In this document: piece by piece, positions 27,761-36,295 of the stretch | Numbering within the stretch: the stretch's first letter is position 1 | Layout: each line of letters begins with the position of its first letter | NCBI RefSeq assembly: GCF_000233695.2 | Contig: NZ_CM001488.1 | Coordinates: forward strand, 202,549-266,548 | Direction of reading: 5' to 3' | Length of the DNA: 64,000 nt | Origin: Desulfobacter postgatei 2ac9 | GTDB taxonomy: Bacteria > Desulfobacterota > Desulfobacteria > Desulfobacterales > Desulfobacteraceae | Made by a program: the position numbers and the translations under genes | Notes under the pieces: generated by a model | Seen by the model: only the letters and a program-made list of their open reading frames with translations | Told to the model about the DNA's origin: nothing | Databases searched by the model: none

Positions 27761-30484
27761 ATGCAGAAAATTCATGAAAAATTATGGCATAGTCTGTCAT
27801 TAACGGATGTTGTTTCCGAACTTGAATCTCACGAATCAAAAGGGCTCAGTGATCAGTTGGCTAAGGACCGCGCGGCACAGTTTGGGCTCAATGAACTTAC
27901 ACGCGCTAAAGGACAGGGGGTGGTTATCCGGTTTTTGTTACAATTAAAACAGCCCCTTGTCATTATACTTCTGGCGGCGTCCTTAATTACTTTGTTTCTG
28001 GCAGAATATGTCGATGCCGGGGTTATCTTTGCCGTAGTCATTGTCAATGCTATTATCGGTTTTATCCAAGAGGATAAAGCAATGAAGGCTATCGAGGCAC
28101 TGTCCGGCGCCATGACCAGTGAAGCTACAATCATAAGAAATGGAGAAAAAAAACGAATCCAGGCTGTGCAAATTGTTCCCGGCGATTTAGTCCTGCTGCA
28201 ATCCGGCGATAAAGTACCGGCCGATCTTCGATTGATCCAAACCAGGGAACTGCAGATAGATGAAAGCGCCCTGACTGGAGAAAGCGTACCTGTTCAAAAA
28301 GAAAAGGCCGTGCTAAATTCAGACATGCCCATCGGTGATCGACGAAACATGGCTTATTCCTCCACCTTGGTAACTTTCGGAAGCGGCCGTGGTATTGTTG
28401 TTGCTACCGGTGACAGCACAGAGATTGGTCGAATCAATAAGCTTATTGCAGCAACTGATGTTCTCGAGACCCCACTGACCCGAAAAATCCATGACTTTTC
28501 CGGTATTCTGCTTTATGCCATTCTGGCTATGGCCGCCTTCACCTTTGTGATCGGTTTGGTGCGTGGTCAGGATTTAGTTGATATATTCATGGCTTCAGTG
28601 GCGTTGGCAGTCGGTGCCATTCCCGAGGGTCTGCCCGCAGCCATTACCATTACGCTGGCCATAGGTGTCTCCCGGATGGCAAAACGTAACGCCATCATCC
28701 GAAAACTTCCCGCAGTAGAAACCTTAGGCTCTACAATGATAATCTGTTCGGATAAAACCGGAACCCTGACCCAGAACCAGATGACGGTTCAAGATATCGT
28801 GGCCGGCGGACATCGCTATGCGATATCCGGCGTGGGTTACCATGCTGAGGGGGAAATTACACCTGGGGAAAACTCATTTGATACCACAGCCAACATGTCG
28901 CTTCACGCCCTTTTGAAAGCTGGTCTGCTCTGCAATGACTCTACACTTAAGAGAGACGGTGAAAGATGGCGGGTGGAAGGCGATCCCACCGAGGGCGCCT
29001 TGATCGTATCCGCCATGAAAGCAGGGTATGACCTCAGTGTTCTGGAAAAGGAAATGCCACGGCTGGATACGATTCCGTTTGAGTCTGCCCGTCAGTATAT
29101 GGCGACCCTTCACGATCAGGGAGAAGGAAAGCCCCGATTGCTTTTTGTCAAAGGATCAATTGAAAGCATCTGTTTGGATTGTGCCACAATGATGGGACCG
29201 GACGGCGAACCTGATGTTCCAACCCAAGGAGCTGTAGCGGACTGGGTGGAATTAATGGCTGACAAAGGCCTGAGAGTGCTGGCTTTTGCCCAAAAAGAGA
29301 TGCCTCCTGACACCACCCGCATCACCCATGCCGACGTGGAAGAGGGTCTTCTTTTCATTGGCCTAAAAGGGATGATTGATCCACCCCGACCAGAAGCTAT
29401 CGAAGCGGTCGCTACCTGCCAAAGAGCTGGAATCCGTGTAAAAATGATCACCGGTGATCACGCCGTCACTGCCGGTGCCATCGCGCGTCAGATCGGACTT
29501 TGCGGTGACACCTGTTCATATCATACCCGAGAGGTGTTGACTGGCCTTGATATTGGCGAACTGGATGATGGACAATTGACAGAGACTGCGGATGATACAG
29601 CAGTGTTTGCCCGTGTGTCACCGGAACAAAAGCTGCGGCTGGTAGAGGCCTTGCAGAAGAAAAATTATGTCGTGGCCATGACCGGCGATGGGGTCAATGA
29701 TGCCCCGGCCTTACGCAAGGCTGATATCGGTGTGGCTATGGGTCTTGCAGGTACCGAAGTGGCCAAAGAATCGGCTGATATGATACTCACCGACGATAAT
29801 TTTGCTACCATTAAAGCCGCTGTGGAAGAAGGCCGAGGGGTGTTTGACAATCTGATTAAATTTATTACCTGGACCCTACCAACTAACGGCGGTGAAGGTT
29901 TGGTTATTCTTACCGCCATTATGCTTGGAACTAAGCTGCCTATACTGCCATTGCAGATCCTATGGATTAATATGACCACAGCCCTATTATTGGGGCTGAT
30001 GCTGGCTTTTGAACCTAAGGAGAGCGGCATTATGGTACGCCCGCCGAGAGATCCGTCTATGCCGATATTAACAGCACCTTTAATTAGACGAATTGTCATG
30101 GTCAGTTTACTGCTTGTGATCGGCAGCTTTGGCTTTTTTGAACTTGAAATTGCCCTGACTGATGGTAATGAGGCTCTGGCCCGTACCGTGGCCGTTAATA
30201 TGTTTGTATTTGGAGAGATGTTTTACCTTTTCAACTGCCGTTCCATGACCCATCCGGTCTGGACGCTGGGACTGTTCAGTAATCCACTGCTCTGGGCCGG
30301 TGTGGGTATCATGACTTTAATGCAGATGCTCTATACCTATCTGCCGGTTTTTAACACCATTTTTCAAAGCGCTCCAATGGGGCAGAGGCAATGGGGGCTT
30401 GTCTTGTTAAGCAGTCTGATCATCTTCGTTGTGGTTGAACTTGAAAAAAAAATCAGTCGCAAAAGTATTCAAATTAAACAATAG
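27761..30484 (+). CDS. P2-type cation-transporting ATPase
   Basis: This 907-residue membrane pump has an N-terminal cation-ATPase domain, then TM spans near 58-75 and 78-95. The actuator motif ESALTGESVPVQKE and the PEGLPAAITI helix (TM4) with following kinks are seen. The phosphorylation site is Asp331 in CSDKTGTLTQ. The HAD hinge TGDGVNDAPALRKADIGVAMG follows, and six C-terminal spans complete the chain. It resembles P2A/P2B Ca2+ or Na+/K+-type pumps, though ion specificity cannot be deduced. A GGAG lies before the ATG. The gene is intact and flanked on both sides by IS and kinase debris, so it may be part of a transferred segment. Confidence 0.88.
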   Translation: MQKIHEKLWHSLSLTDVVSELESHESKGLSDQLAKDRAAQFGLNELTRAKGQGVVIRFLLQLKQPLVIILLAASLITLFLAEYVDAGVIFAVVIVNAIIGFIQEDKAMKAIEALSGAMTSEATIIRNGEKKRIQAVQIVPGDLVLLQSGDKVPADLRLIQTRELQIDESALTGESVPVQKEKAVLNSDMPIGDRRNMAYSSTLVTFGSGRGIVVATGDSTEIGRINKLIAATDVLETPLTRKIHDFSGILLYAILAMAAFTFVIGLVRGQDLVDIFMASVALAVGAIPEGLPAAITITLAIGVSRMAKRNAIIRKLPAVETLGSTMIICSDKTGTLTQNQMTVQDIVAGGHRYAISGVGYHAEGEITPGENSFDTTANMSLHALLKAGLLCNDSTLKRDGERWRVEGDPTEGALIVSAMKAGYDLSVLEKEMPRLDTIPFESARQYMATLHDQGEGKPRLLFVKGSIESICLDCATMMGPDGEPDVPTQGAVADWVELMADKGLRVLAFAQKEMPPDTTRITHADVEEGLLFIGLKGMIDPPRPEAIEAVATCQRAGIRVKMITGDHAVTAGAIARQIGLCGDTCSYHTREVLTGLDIGELDDGQLTETADDTAVFARVSPEQKLRLVEALQKKNYVVAMTGDGVNDAPALRKADIGVAMGLAGTEVAKESADMILTDDNFATIKAAVEEGRGVFDNLIKFITWTLPTNGGEGLVILTAIMLGTKLPILPLQILWINMTTALLLGLMLAFEPKESGIMVRPPRDPSMPILTAPLIRRIVMVSLLLVIGSFGFFELEIALTDGNEALARTVAVNMFVFGEMFYLFNCRSMTHPVWTLGLFSNPLLWAGVGIMTLMQMLYTYLPVFNTIFQSAPMGQRQWGLVLLSSLIIFVVVELEKKISRKSIQIKQ

Positions 30485-30517
30485 CCTGATTTAAAAGCTG
30501 CAAATATATTTTTTGAT

Positions 30518-31210
30518 TTACAATACCTTCGCCACTAAGCAGCCTCTGATTTCCTCAATGAAGGCGGGTTGACTTGTCTTCGGCAGCTCCGAGCGAAGGG
30601 CAGGAAACAGCAGTGTGAACTTTGTTCCGTTTTCATCAGACGCAACAAAGATTTCTCCTTGGTGGTCGAGAACCGTATTTTTTACTATAGTCAAGCCAAG
30701 ACCACTGCCGGACCTTCCCATCTTCTTCTTGCTGAAAAAGGGATCAAAGATTTTATTCAGGCAATCTTCAGGTATCCCTTTGCCGACGTCCAGCACTTCA
30801 AGCATCACATATTCGCCCGAGGACAGATTCTGTTCCGTGTACCCGTCTTTCGTATTGATATTCAGGAGCTGGCATTCCTCCCGGATTCCCCTGGAAATGG
30901 TTAAGAGGTCACTGACCACGGCAGAGGCGTTTTGGCCGGATTCTTTAATAATGGCAAGGCTTGCTTGCTCGGATTTTAGGGGACAGGGTGTCGTCCATAA
31001 GAAGTATTTCAGGATACGTGGCAATGCCTGCCAGGCTGTTGTTCAGATCATGGGCAACACTGCCCGCAAGATCTCCTAGGTTTTTTAGTTTTTTTAAGTG
31101 GTTAAGTTCTTTTTTAAGGACCTGCAATTTTTTTTGATCTGATATATCCCGTATGATGCCATGAAATGTATCCTGCCAGTAAACAAAGCAGCCCAAATTT
31201 GCAGAAGTCG
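30518..31210 (-). pseudogene. Histidine kinase remnant with internal deletion and frameshift
   Basis: Minus-strand pieces give a PAS/PAC tail (WQDTFHGIIRDISDQKKLQ), a HisKA-type box GDLAGSVAHDLNNSLAGIA with its phospho-acceptor His, a linker ending in a wrong frame near 31000, then NASAVVSDLLTISRGI. From there the sequence jumps to GYTEQNLSSGEYV, EVLDVGKGIPEDCLNKIFDPFF and GRSGSGLGLTIVKNTV. About 70 residues with the ATP-binding N-box are missing between these, so the kinase cannot bind ATP. The 5' part ends within 110 bases of an IS630 element, which may have removed it. Confidence 0.75.
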
Positions 31211-31316
31211 GGTAATTTTACGCAAGAAATTCATGCATCTGGGGAAATTCAGAACTGTGTTATTTTTTTCGGAAGACGGCATTAATCCGGGCTTGTTTCA
31301 ATTATTGATTTGTACA

Positions 31317-32442
31317 TAAGTACATGGACAAATATAAATCCAGGTTAAGAAAACGAAATTGTAAATTCCTTACCGACGCTTGCCAATATATTATTCAACT
31401 CAGTTTTCAAAAATTCAAATCCTTTATAAGCAGATGTTGATAGCCAAAAGTACTTGATATGTTTCCATAAAATTTCAATCAGATTCAACTCCGGTGAATA
31501 TTTGGGGATAAAGTATAGAAAAGGCCTCTTTCTTCCCATGTCCCAATTTGAGATTTAAAAATGGCGCTGTGATGTATTGGAGCATTATCCAGAACAACAA
31601 TGGTTCTTTTGTTATGTAACGTGAAAACGCATCAAAGCAGGCGGTTACAATATCTGAAGTAACTGAGCAGTCAAAAACGCAAGGAAAGAAATCATTTTGC
31701 TTATTCAAGAATCCCAACACATTGATTCTTGAGGTTTTTCCACTCGGAAGCAAAAGCTGCTCATCCTCATCTTGCCAGGCATATGGAATCTCAGGCACGC
31801 CGGTAAAGCCAGATTCATCAAAATAATACAAGTCAATGATATTTGCCTGATCTTCATCTTTCAAGATTTCAATTTCCTTTTGCGCTTCCCTGAACTCGTT
31901 CTCATTGCGTTTGCTTTTGAGAGATTTCCGTCCTCGACACCAACGCAGTTTTTTTTTTATAATCCGTTTCAGGGTTTTTACGCTGACTTTTTTACCAAAT
32001 TTTTCCTGTATTTCAGTAATGGCACTTTTAAGTTGTCTTGGATTTTTCTTCACAATATCAATAACTTCATCATGCATCTCACTATGGATCAGCGGCGTTC
32101 TTCCAGAACGTGGTTTATCAATTAAAGAGTCAAATTGATATTTTTCCCATCCATCAATCCACTTCGAAACTGTTTCCTGAGTGGTCAAACATATTTGTGA
32201 AATCTGACTGATACTATACCCAGAGTTGCTCAATCGGATTGCTTGAGCCCTGAGTTTAGTACGGTTTGACTCTTCATCCGAAAATTCAATAAGTGACAGC
32301 CATTTTAATGCCAACGGCTCAATTGGAGAAATAAATTTTTTACCCGTACGTCTCATCTGATATCCTTGCTATGCAAATTTAAAAAAACAATGATTTGTTG
32401 CAAAGCAAGATTATACAGGAATTATATTTGTCCACCTACTTA
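31317..32442 (-). mobile_element. IS630-family element with terminal inverted repeats
   Basis: Left end 31317-31341 and right end 32418-32442 are inverted copies with 22 of 25 positions identical (core GGACAAATATAA). Each ends in TA, the target dinucleotide duplicated by IS630/Tc1-mariner elements. The element is 1.1 kb, normal for the family, and contains one transposase gene on the minus strand. Confidence 0.8.
31345..32356 (-). pseudogene. IS630-family transposase with two frameshifts
   Basis: The first frame (from ATG 32356) has a helix-turn-helix N-terminus and YYFDESGFTGVPEIPY with the first catalytic Asp. At an AAAA run (about 31605-31612) it loses frame; a -1 shift restores RTIVVLDNAPIHHS, the second Asp motif. 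A further lost base near 31515-31525 is needed to reach LYFIPKYSPELNLIEILW, which has the final Glu. The -1 site could be programmed, but the second lesion should inactivate the protein. Length without lesions would be about 337 residues. Confidence 0.75.
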
Positions 32443-32532
32443 GTTAAGGGGTATTTGAACTTTCATCTAAAATAACTCAAAAACGCAACAGATAACAAGA
32501 AAATATTCTTTTGAAATTAAAGGTCTCTTCCG

Positions 32533-32571
32533 GCGTCACTCCTTTGGCGGGGGATGACAGAACAGTGACGC
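32533..32571. promoter_or_regulatory. Inverted repeat upstream of the sigma54 promoter, possible enhancer site
   Basis: GCGTCACT (32533-32540) and AGTGACGC (32564-32571) are perfect 8-bp inverted copies 23 bases apart. Their centre is about 142 bases upstream of the predicted sigma54 start, a usual distance for an enhancer-binding activator. An mRNA hairpin is an alternative only if a promoter lies further upstream. Confidence 0.45.
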
Positions 32572-32668
32572 AGAACCCTGCAAGTTTTTCCTCTTTGTTG
32601 ATTTATGTTAAATACAAATTTGGCGTAATGTATTTAAATTTAATTGAATATTTTTGTGAAAGTATGCC

Positions 32669-32684
32669 TGGCATGATTGTTGCT
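32669..32684 (+). promoter_or_regulatory. Sigma54 (RpoN) promoter of the diguanylate cyclase gene
   Basis: TGGCATGATTGTTGCT matches the consensus TGGCACG-N4-TTGCW at all but one defined base, with the -24 GG and -12 GC exactly spaced. The predicted start near 32695 leaves a leader of about 52 bases to the ATG at 32747. Confidence 0.7.
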
Positions 32685-32746
32685 TTTTTATAATTTTAAT
32701 ATTTACAAAAAGGCAAAAAATTTAATTTTATAAAAAAGGAAGGGTC

Positions 32747-33826
32747 ATGAGTACAACGCTTGATAGATTCAGCCATCAATTATCAGCTGTTTTCGGCCTG
32801 GTATTCGGATCTTCCCTGAATAGGGCCCATGCACAGAACAAACTGGCCCGCCATATTGTGGCTCTGAATGGAAAAACATCTCCCGCAGAAATTATAACTG
32901 AAGTGGCGGACTGCCTGAAAGGTATTCTTGGGTACAGGCTATTTGCCTTTGTGAATAAAAAGAATGCCGGAGTGGATGTCTGGCTGGATCCCAGAATGTA
33001 TAAACGCTCCATAGAAGATATTATCATAAGAGATTTCCAGATTAAGGACGCCAAGGATCTCACCTATCTCAATACGCATAAAGACCGGGGGGCGTGCCTG
33101 GAAAAATTCAATCTGGATTCCCTGGTGCATTACGACCATAAAGAAGAAAATTGTTATTCACGGCTTTATATGATGCCCCGCAGGCCCATCTCCGCATTCC
33201 ATGATGATGTTGTCCGCATTGTTCTCCAGGGCTGCAGCGCAGCCCTTTCAAGGCAGATTAAGATCGAGCAGCTCAAAGATGCCGCCACCATTGATCCTTT
33301 AACCGGCTGCTATAATCGCAGGGCTTTTGAGGCCCAGCTCATAGGCCATGCAGCCGCTGCCGACCGGCACAAAAAACCATTGTCTGTTGTCATGTTTGAT
33401 CTGGATCATTTTAAATCTTTAAACGATACTTACGGCCACTTAGGCGGCGATGAGGTGTTAAAGCAAGTCAGCGGTCTGGTTCGCCGGAATATACGTACAG
33501 AGGATATTTTTGCCAGGTATGGCGGTGAAGAATTTATCGCCATCCTGTCGGAAACCGATAAAATCCATGCCATTGAACTTGCAGACAGACTCAGACAAAA
33601 GATTTCCGCATTGCGTATCCCGTTCAATAATCGTACCATACGCGTGACTGCCAGTTTTGGCGTGGCTCAGTTGGGGGGCGATGCCGATATCGTGAAACTG
33701 GTTGAAGATGCCGATTCCATGCTTTATAAAGCAAAATTCAACGGACGCAATACGGTTATGCCGGGACTGATAAAGGTGCATAGGGATGAGAATGCACAAT
33801 CATCGATCCTGGCAAAAGTTCATTGA
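32747..33826 (+). CDS. GGDEF diguanylate cyclase
   Basis: This 359-residue protein has an N-terminal sensory-like region (1-170, GAF-like, no membrane spans) and a C-terminal GGDEF domain with TIDPLTGCYNRRAFE. The active site GGEEF is at residues 259-263 and the inhibitory I-site RTED is at 250-253, five residues before it. It should make cyclic di-GMP with product inhibition. A purine-rich AAAGGAAGG precedes the ATG. Expression probably depends on sigma54 and an enhancer-binding activator. No phosphodiesterase or effector is adjacent. Confidence 0.9.
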   Translation: MSTTLDRFSHQLSAVFGLVFGSSLNRAHAQNKLARHIVALNGKTSPAEIITEVADCLKGILGYRLFAFVNKKNAGVDVWLDPRMYKRSIEDIIIRDFQIKDAKDLTYLNTHKDRGACLEKFNLDSLVHYDHKEENCYSRLYMMPRRPISAFHDDVVRIVLQGCSAALSRQIKIEQLKDAATIDPLTGCYNRRAFEAQLIGHAAAADRHKKPLSVVMFDLDHFKSLNDTYGHLGGDEVLKQVSGLVRRNIRTEDIFARYGGEEFIAILSETDKIHAIELADRLRQKISALRIPFNNRTIRVTASFGVAQLGGDADIVKLVEDADSMLYKAKFNGRNTVMPGLIKVHRDENAQSSILAKVH

Positions 33827-33857
33827 CCCCGCCAAAAAGGCTGTTTTGGGATGGGCG

Positions 33858-34475
33858 CTACCAGGGGTTTTCTTTCCGCCATGTTTTTGGACTCTTGTAC
33901 GCCTTCCCCTGTGACCACATACCTGATCTTCTGCGTCTGGCATCAGCTTCAGCTTTCCTGTAGGAAGCGGGATCAAGCGTTTTAGGTAATTTACCCCGGT
34001 AAACTTCGGCAAGGCCCTGGCGGACCATGGCCAGATTAATGTTCACGTCCTGGGAAAAAATTTCCGCCAGAATCCGGTTGTACCCGCCGGTACCGTATTG
34101 TTTCAAGCGGACTTTTTTTCCCTGAATGAGTCGTTCTAAAAACTTTTTTGCCTGTTGGGAATAGGGCTGCCCCTTCTTTTTTGACCCGCCGGTCTCCGGG
34201 GCGTCAATGGCCACCATGCGGATTCGAAATTCAAGATCCTCCCCCTGAACCTGAACCGTATCCCCGTCAAAAACTTTTATGACCGTAAAATTGGATTTAT
34301 CTATGGTGGAACTGACGGATTCCGGTATTTGCGTCGCCGTTTTATCATAAGGAGAGCTGACATTGGAAAAGTGCCGGATGCCGTTTTCGTCGATCCAGCT
34401 GTAAACATCACACCTGGCCTGGGATACGCTTAAGGCCAAAAGGACGGTTACAAGAATTTGAATGGCTGGCCGCAT
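33858..34475 (-). CDS. Secreted SNase-type nuclease with DUF4124 domain
   Basis: This 205-residue protein starts with a signal peptide (RPAIQILVTVLLALSVSQARC; cleavage near residue 23), then the short DUF4124 region VYSWIDENGIRHFSN and a staphylococcal-nuclease fold: VFDGDTVQV, RIRMVAIDAPETGG and GGYNRILAEIF carry the catalytic Asp/Arg/Glu/Arg. It should act in the periplasm or outside the cell. I start it at ATG 34475. The longer frame to 34643 overlaps the end of the neighbouring methyltransferase gene and would bury the signal peptide. It lies eight bases after that gene and is probably co-transcribed. No strong ribosome-binding site is seen. Confidence 0.85.
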   Translation of the reverse strand: MRPAIQILVTVLLALSVSQARCDVYSWIDENGIRHFSNVSSPYDKTATQIPESVSSTIDKSNFTVIKVFDGDTVQVQGEDLEFRIRMVAIDAPETGGSKKKGQPYSQQAKKFLERLIQGKKVRLKQYGTGGYNRILAEIFSQDVNINLAMVRQGLAEVYRGKLPKTLDPASYRKAEADARRRRSGMWSQGKAYKSPKTWRKENPW

Positions 34476-34483
34476 GGATTTCT

Positions 34484-35296
34484 TTATGGTTTTTTTGTCA
34501 GGGTTAGGGCTCCCCACATTTTTTCTTCCCGTTCCCAGTCTATGGAAAATCCCATGGTGCTGTAATAATTTTTTAAGTCGTCCATTTCCCAGGCCCTCAC
34601 CCCTGAAAGAATCAGGTATCCGCCGGGCACCAGAATTGAACAAATATCAGATGCGATCTGTTTAAGGGTGGGAATTCTTAAATTGGCCATAACAAGGGAG
34701 AGCCTTAAATCCCGGGGCGTCATGATGTCGTGGATGACGTTTATCCGGTTTTCAAGGCCGTTGGCTGCAACATTCCGGCAGGCTTCGCTGACGGCATTGG
34801 GGTCTGTTTCCCAAGCCGTGCACCGGGACATGCCTGCAAGGCAGGCGGCAATGGCAAGCACCCCTGAACCTGTGCCGATATCTCCTGCCTTACAGCCTTG
34901 AAGATGATCTGACGCCCCGGTTGAAAAAAAAAGTCTGTCCAGGGCGGCCAGGCAAAGCCGGGTGGTGGGGTGATGCCCGGTACCAAAGGAGATGCCGGCG
35001 ACTATGCGGATATCTATATCATTTGGGCCTGCAACGCTTTCAATATCAGGGGGCAGAATAAAAAACCGGTCCGTGATCCGGACCGGTTTTGAAAAGCTTT
35101 CCATGACATAGGTGGACCCATACAAATCCTGGTAGTCCACATCCTGGCTCTGAACAAGGGATGTAAGCACTTTTTTTGCCTGGAATGGTGTCAGGGAAAA
35201 TTCCCGGCTGATTTGACGGATATAAGCCCTGGCTGTCAGGCGTGCCGTGGCATCATTGAGAATACCCAGGGCTCGCTTCCGGTCAAAGAGGGTCAT
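34484..35296 (-). CDS. prmA: PrmA-like 50S protein L11 methyltransferase
   Basis: This 270-residue class I methyltransferase has an N-terminal substrate domain followed by the SAM fold: VAGISFGTGHHPTTRLCLAAL, GDIGTGSGVLAIAACLAG (motif I), WETDPNAV and MANLRI at the catalytic loop. The order and the GTGxHxTT motif are those of PrmA, but the usual N-P-P-Y/F-like loop is changed to N-L-R, so another protein substrate is possible. ATG 35296 follows GAGGG and lies inside the loop of a perfect hairpin. The longer frame from 35368 has no good start. It overlaps the preceding gene's 3' end by 14 bases. Confidence 0.8.
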   Translation of the reverse strand: MTLFDRKRALGILNDATARLTARAYIRQISREFSLTPFQAKKVLTSLVQSQDVDYQDLYGSTYVMESFSKPVRITDRFFILPPDIESVAGPNDIDIRIVAGISFGTGHHPTTRLCLAALDRLFFSTGASDHLQGCKAGDIGTGSGVLAIAACLAGMSRCTAWETDPNAVSEACRNVAANGLENRINVIHDIMTPRDLRLSLVMANLRIPTLKQIASDICSILVPGGYLILSGVRAWEMDDLKNYYSTMGFSIDWEREEKMWGALTLTKKP

Positions 35297-35309
35297 GTCC
35301 CTCTTTGAC
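35282..35309 (-). promoter_or_regulatory. Perfect 11-bp hairpin covering the prmA start codon
   Basis: GTCAAAGAGGG and CCCTCTTTGAC are perfect inverted copies with a six-base loop that contains the prmA ATG. In the minus-strand mRNA the GAGGG ribosome-binding site would be paired. The same bases encode the end of the upstream gene (VKEGHDPL plus stop), so ribosomes ending there would open the stem. Confidence 0.75.
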
Positions 35310-35642
35310 AAGCAGTTTTGTATACCATTGGGCAAAATCAAACATGCCCCTGATTTTCTCCTCGTCATTTATTATGCCAAGGCACATTTCAAGGGCACCC
35401 TGGGCATAGCTGTTGGAATAATCATCCGCATCAATGGCTGTGAGAAACTCACGGATCAGCTCCTGGGAGGTTCGTTTGGTTTTATCCTTGCGGATGTCAA
35501 TGGGATCTTTGGGTTCCTGAAACGGGTCCCATTTGTCATAGCCTGTTTTGATTATCTGCCGCTGGCCTCGTTTTCCCATGGCATCGAAAATGGCTTTTTT
35601 TCTTTCTTCAATTTCTTCGCGGGAGAAGTGTGTCTCAGCCAT
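35283..35642 (-). CDS. Conserved-looking hypothetical protein
   Basis: This 119-residue protein is hydrophilic and charged, with no signal peptide or membrane span. It has an N-terminal helical region (EEIEERKKAIFDAMGKRG), the segment KTGYDKWDPFQEPKDPIDI and a C-terminal helical half. I recognise no domain; similar genes occur in sulfate reducers, though I cannot search. It overlaps the upstream YkgJ gene by eight bases and the downstream prmA start by 14. That makes a translationally coupled three-gene unit. A co-factor for the methyltransferase is possible but not shown. Confidence 0.65.
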   Translation of the reverse strand: MAETHFSREEIEERKKAIFDAMGKRGQRQIIKTGYDKWDPFQEPKDPIDIRKDKTKRTSQELIREFLTAIDADDYSNSYAQGALEMCLGIINDEEKIRGMFDFAQWYTKLLVKEGHDPL

Positions 35643-36285
35643 CTTTTTTTACTCCAAGAAATTCATCGTTAAACAGGGTAACCATGGCCATGGATACGGG
35701 AATAAGCAGTTCATGCATCCGAATGTTGGTTGAATTAATATCTTTTACCAGTTCGGCAGACAAAAGCTGGAGCTGGGTGTATATTTTGTCCATGTTCAGG
35801 GTGGGATAGGCCTTACCCTGGACAAAATTGGTCCGGCCACAGATGTGGGAAGCGCCTGCCGTGGAGGTAGGAATCCCGTATACCCGACAGGTAATAGGGC
35901 GGTACTCGTACATCAGGCACAGATTGTTTTCCCCCAGAAGGGGACAGCGGACCCGTTCCTGGGACATTTTTCCAACAATTTCAATCTGATCAGCTCCTTC
36001 CCTGACTTTTTTGTATGCCTCTCGCTTCATTTTGACCAAAGCACGGTCTGTTTTATCGGCAATGGCAAGCAGATTGGCCTTTTCATTGCCTGAAAATTTT
36101 TCATTAAATTTGTGATTCAGATACAGCGCCTCAATCAGGGTCAGATCAAAAATGGCATAGCAGCAGTCCGAGCATTTTTCCCTGCAGAACACCTCTTTGG
36201 GAAACTCCTTTTTAACCCGGTCAAAGACCTGGTCAATCATGCTGACAATCGCTTCGTATTTTACAAAATGTTTATCTAAGTCCAT
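35635..36285 (-). CDS. YkgJ-family cysteine cluster protein
   Basis: This 216-residue protein has the family cysteine pattern C-x3-C-x2-C-C in CREKCSDCCYAIF, then CPLLGENNLC and YRPITCRVYG, which probably bind a zinc ion or Fe-S cluster. The start ATG 36285 follows AAAGG, and it lies 11 bases after the mnmE stop. The longer frame to 36432 lies over mnmE and is not used. YkgJ relatives act in varied roles with no proven common function. It probably shares the mnmE transcript. Confidence 0.75.
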   Translation of the reverse strand: MDLDKHFVKYEAIVSMIDQVFDRVKKEFPKEVFCREKCSDCCYAIFDLTLIEALYLNHKFNEKFSGNEKANLLAIADKTDRALVKMKREAYKKVREGADQIEIVGKMSQERVRCPLLGENNLCLMYEYRPITCRVYGIPTSTAGASHICGRTNFVQGKAYPTLNMDKIYTQLQLLSAELVKDINSTNIRMHELLIPVSMAMVTLFNDEFLGVKKDG

Positions 36286-36295
36286 GGGTATACCT

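Noticed and set aside
32533-32571. Cyclic di-GMP (GEMM) riboswitch before the diguanylate cyclase
   Set aside because: The element lies upstream of the predicted sigma54 start, so it would not be in that transcript, and the GEMM core sequences are not present.
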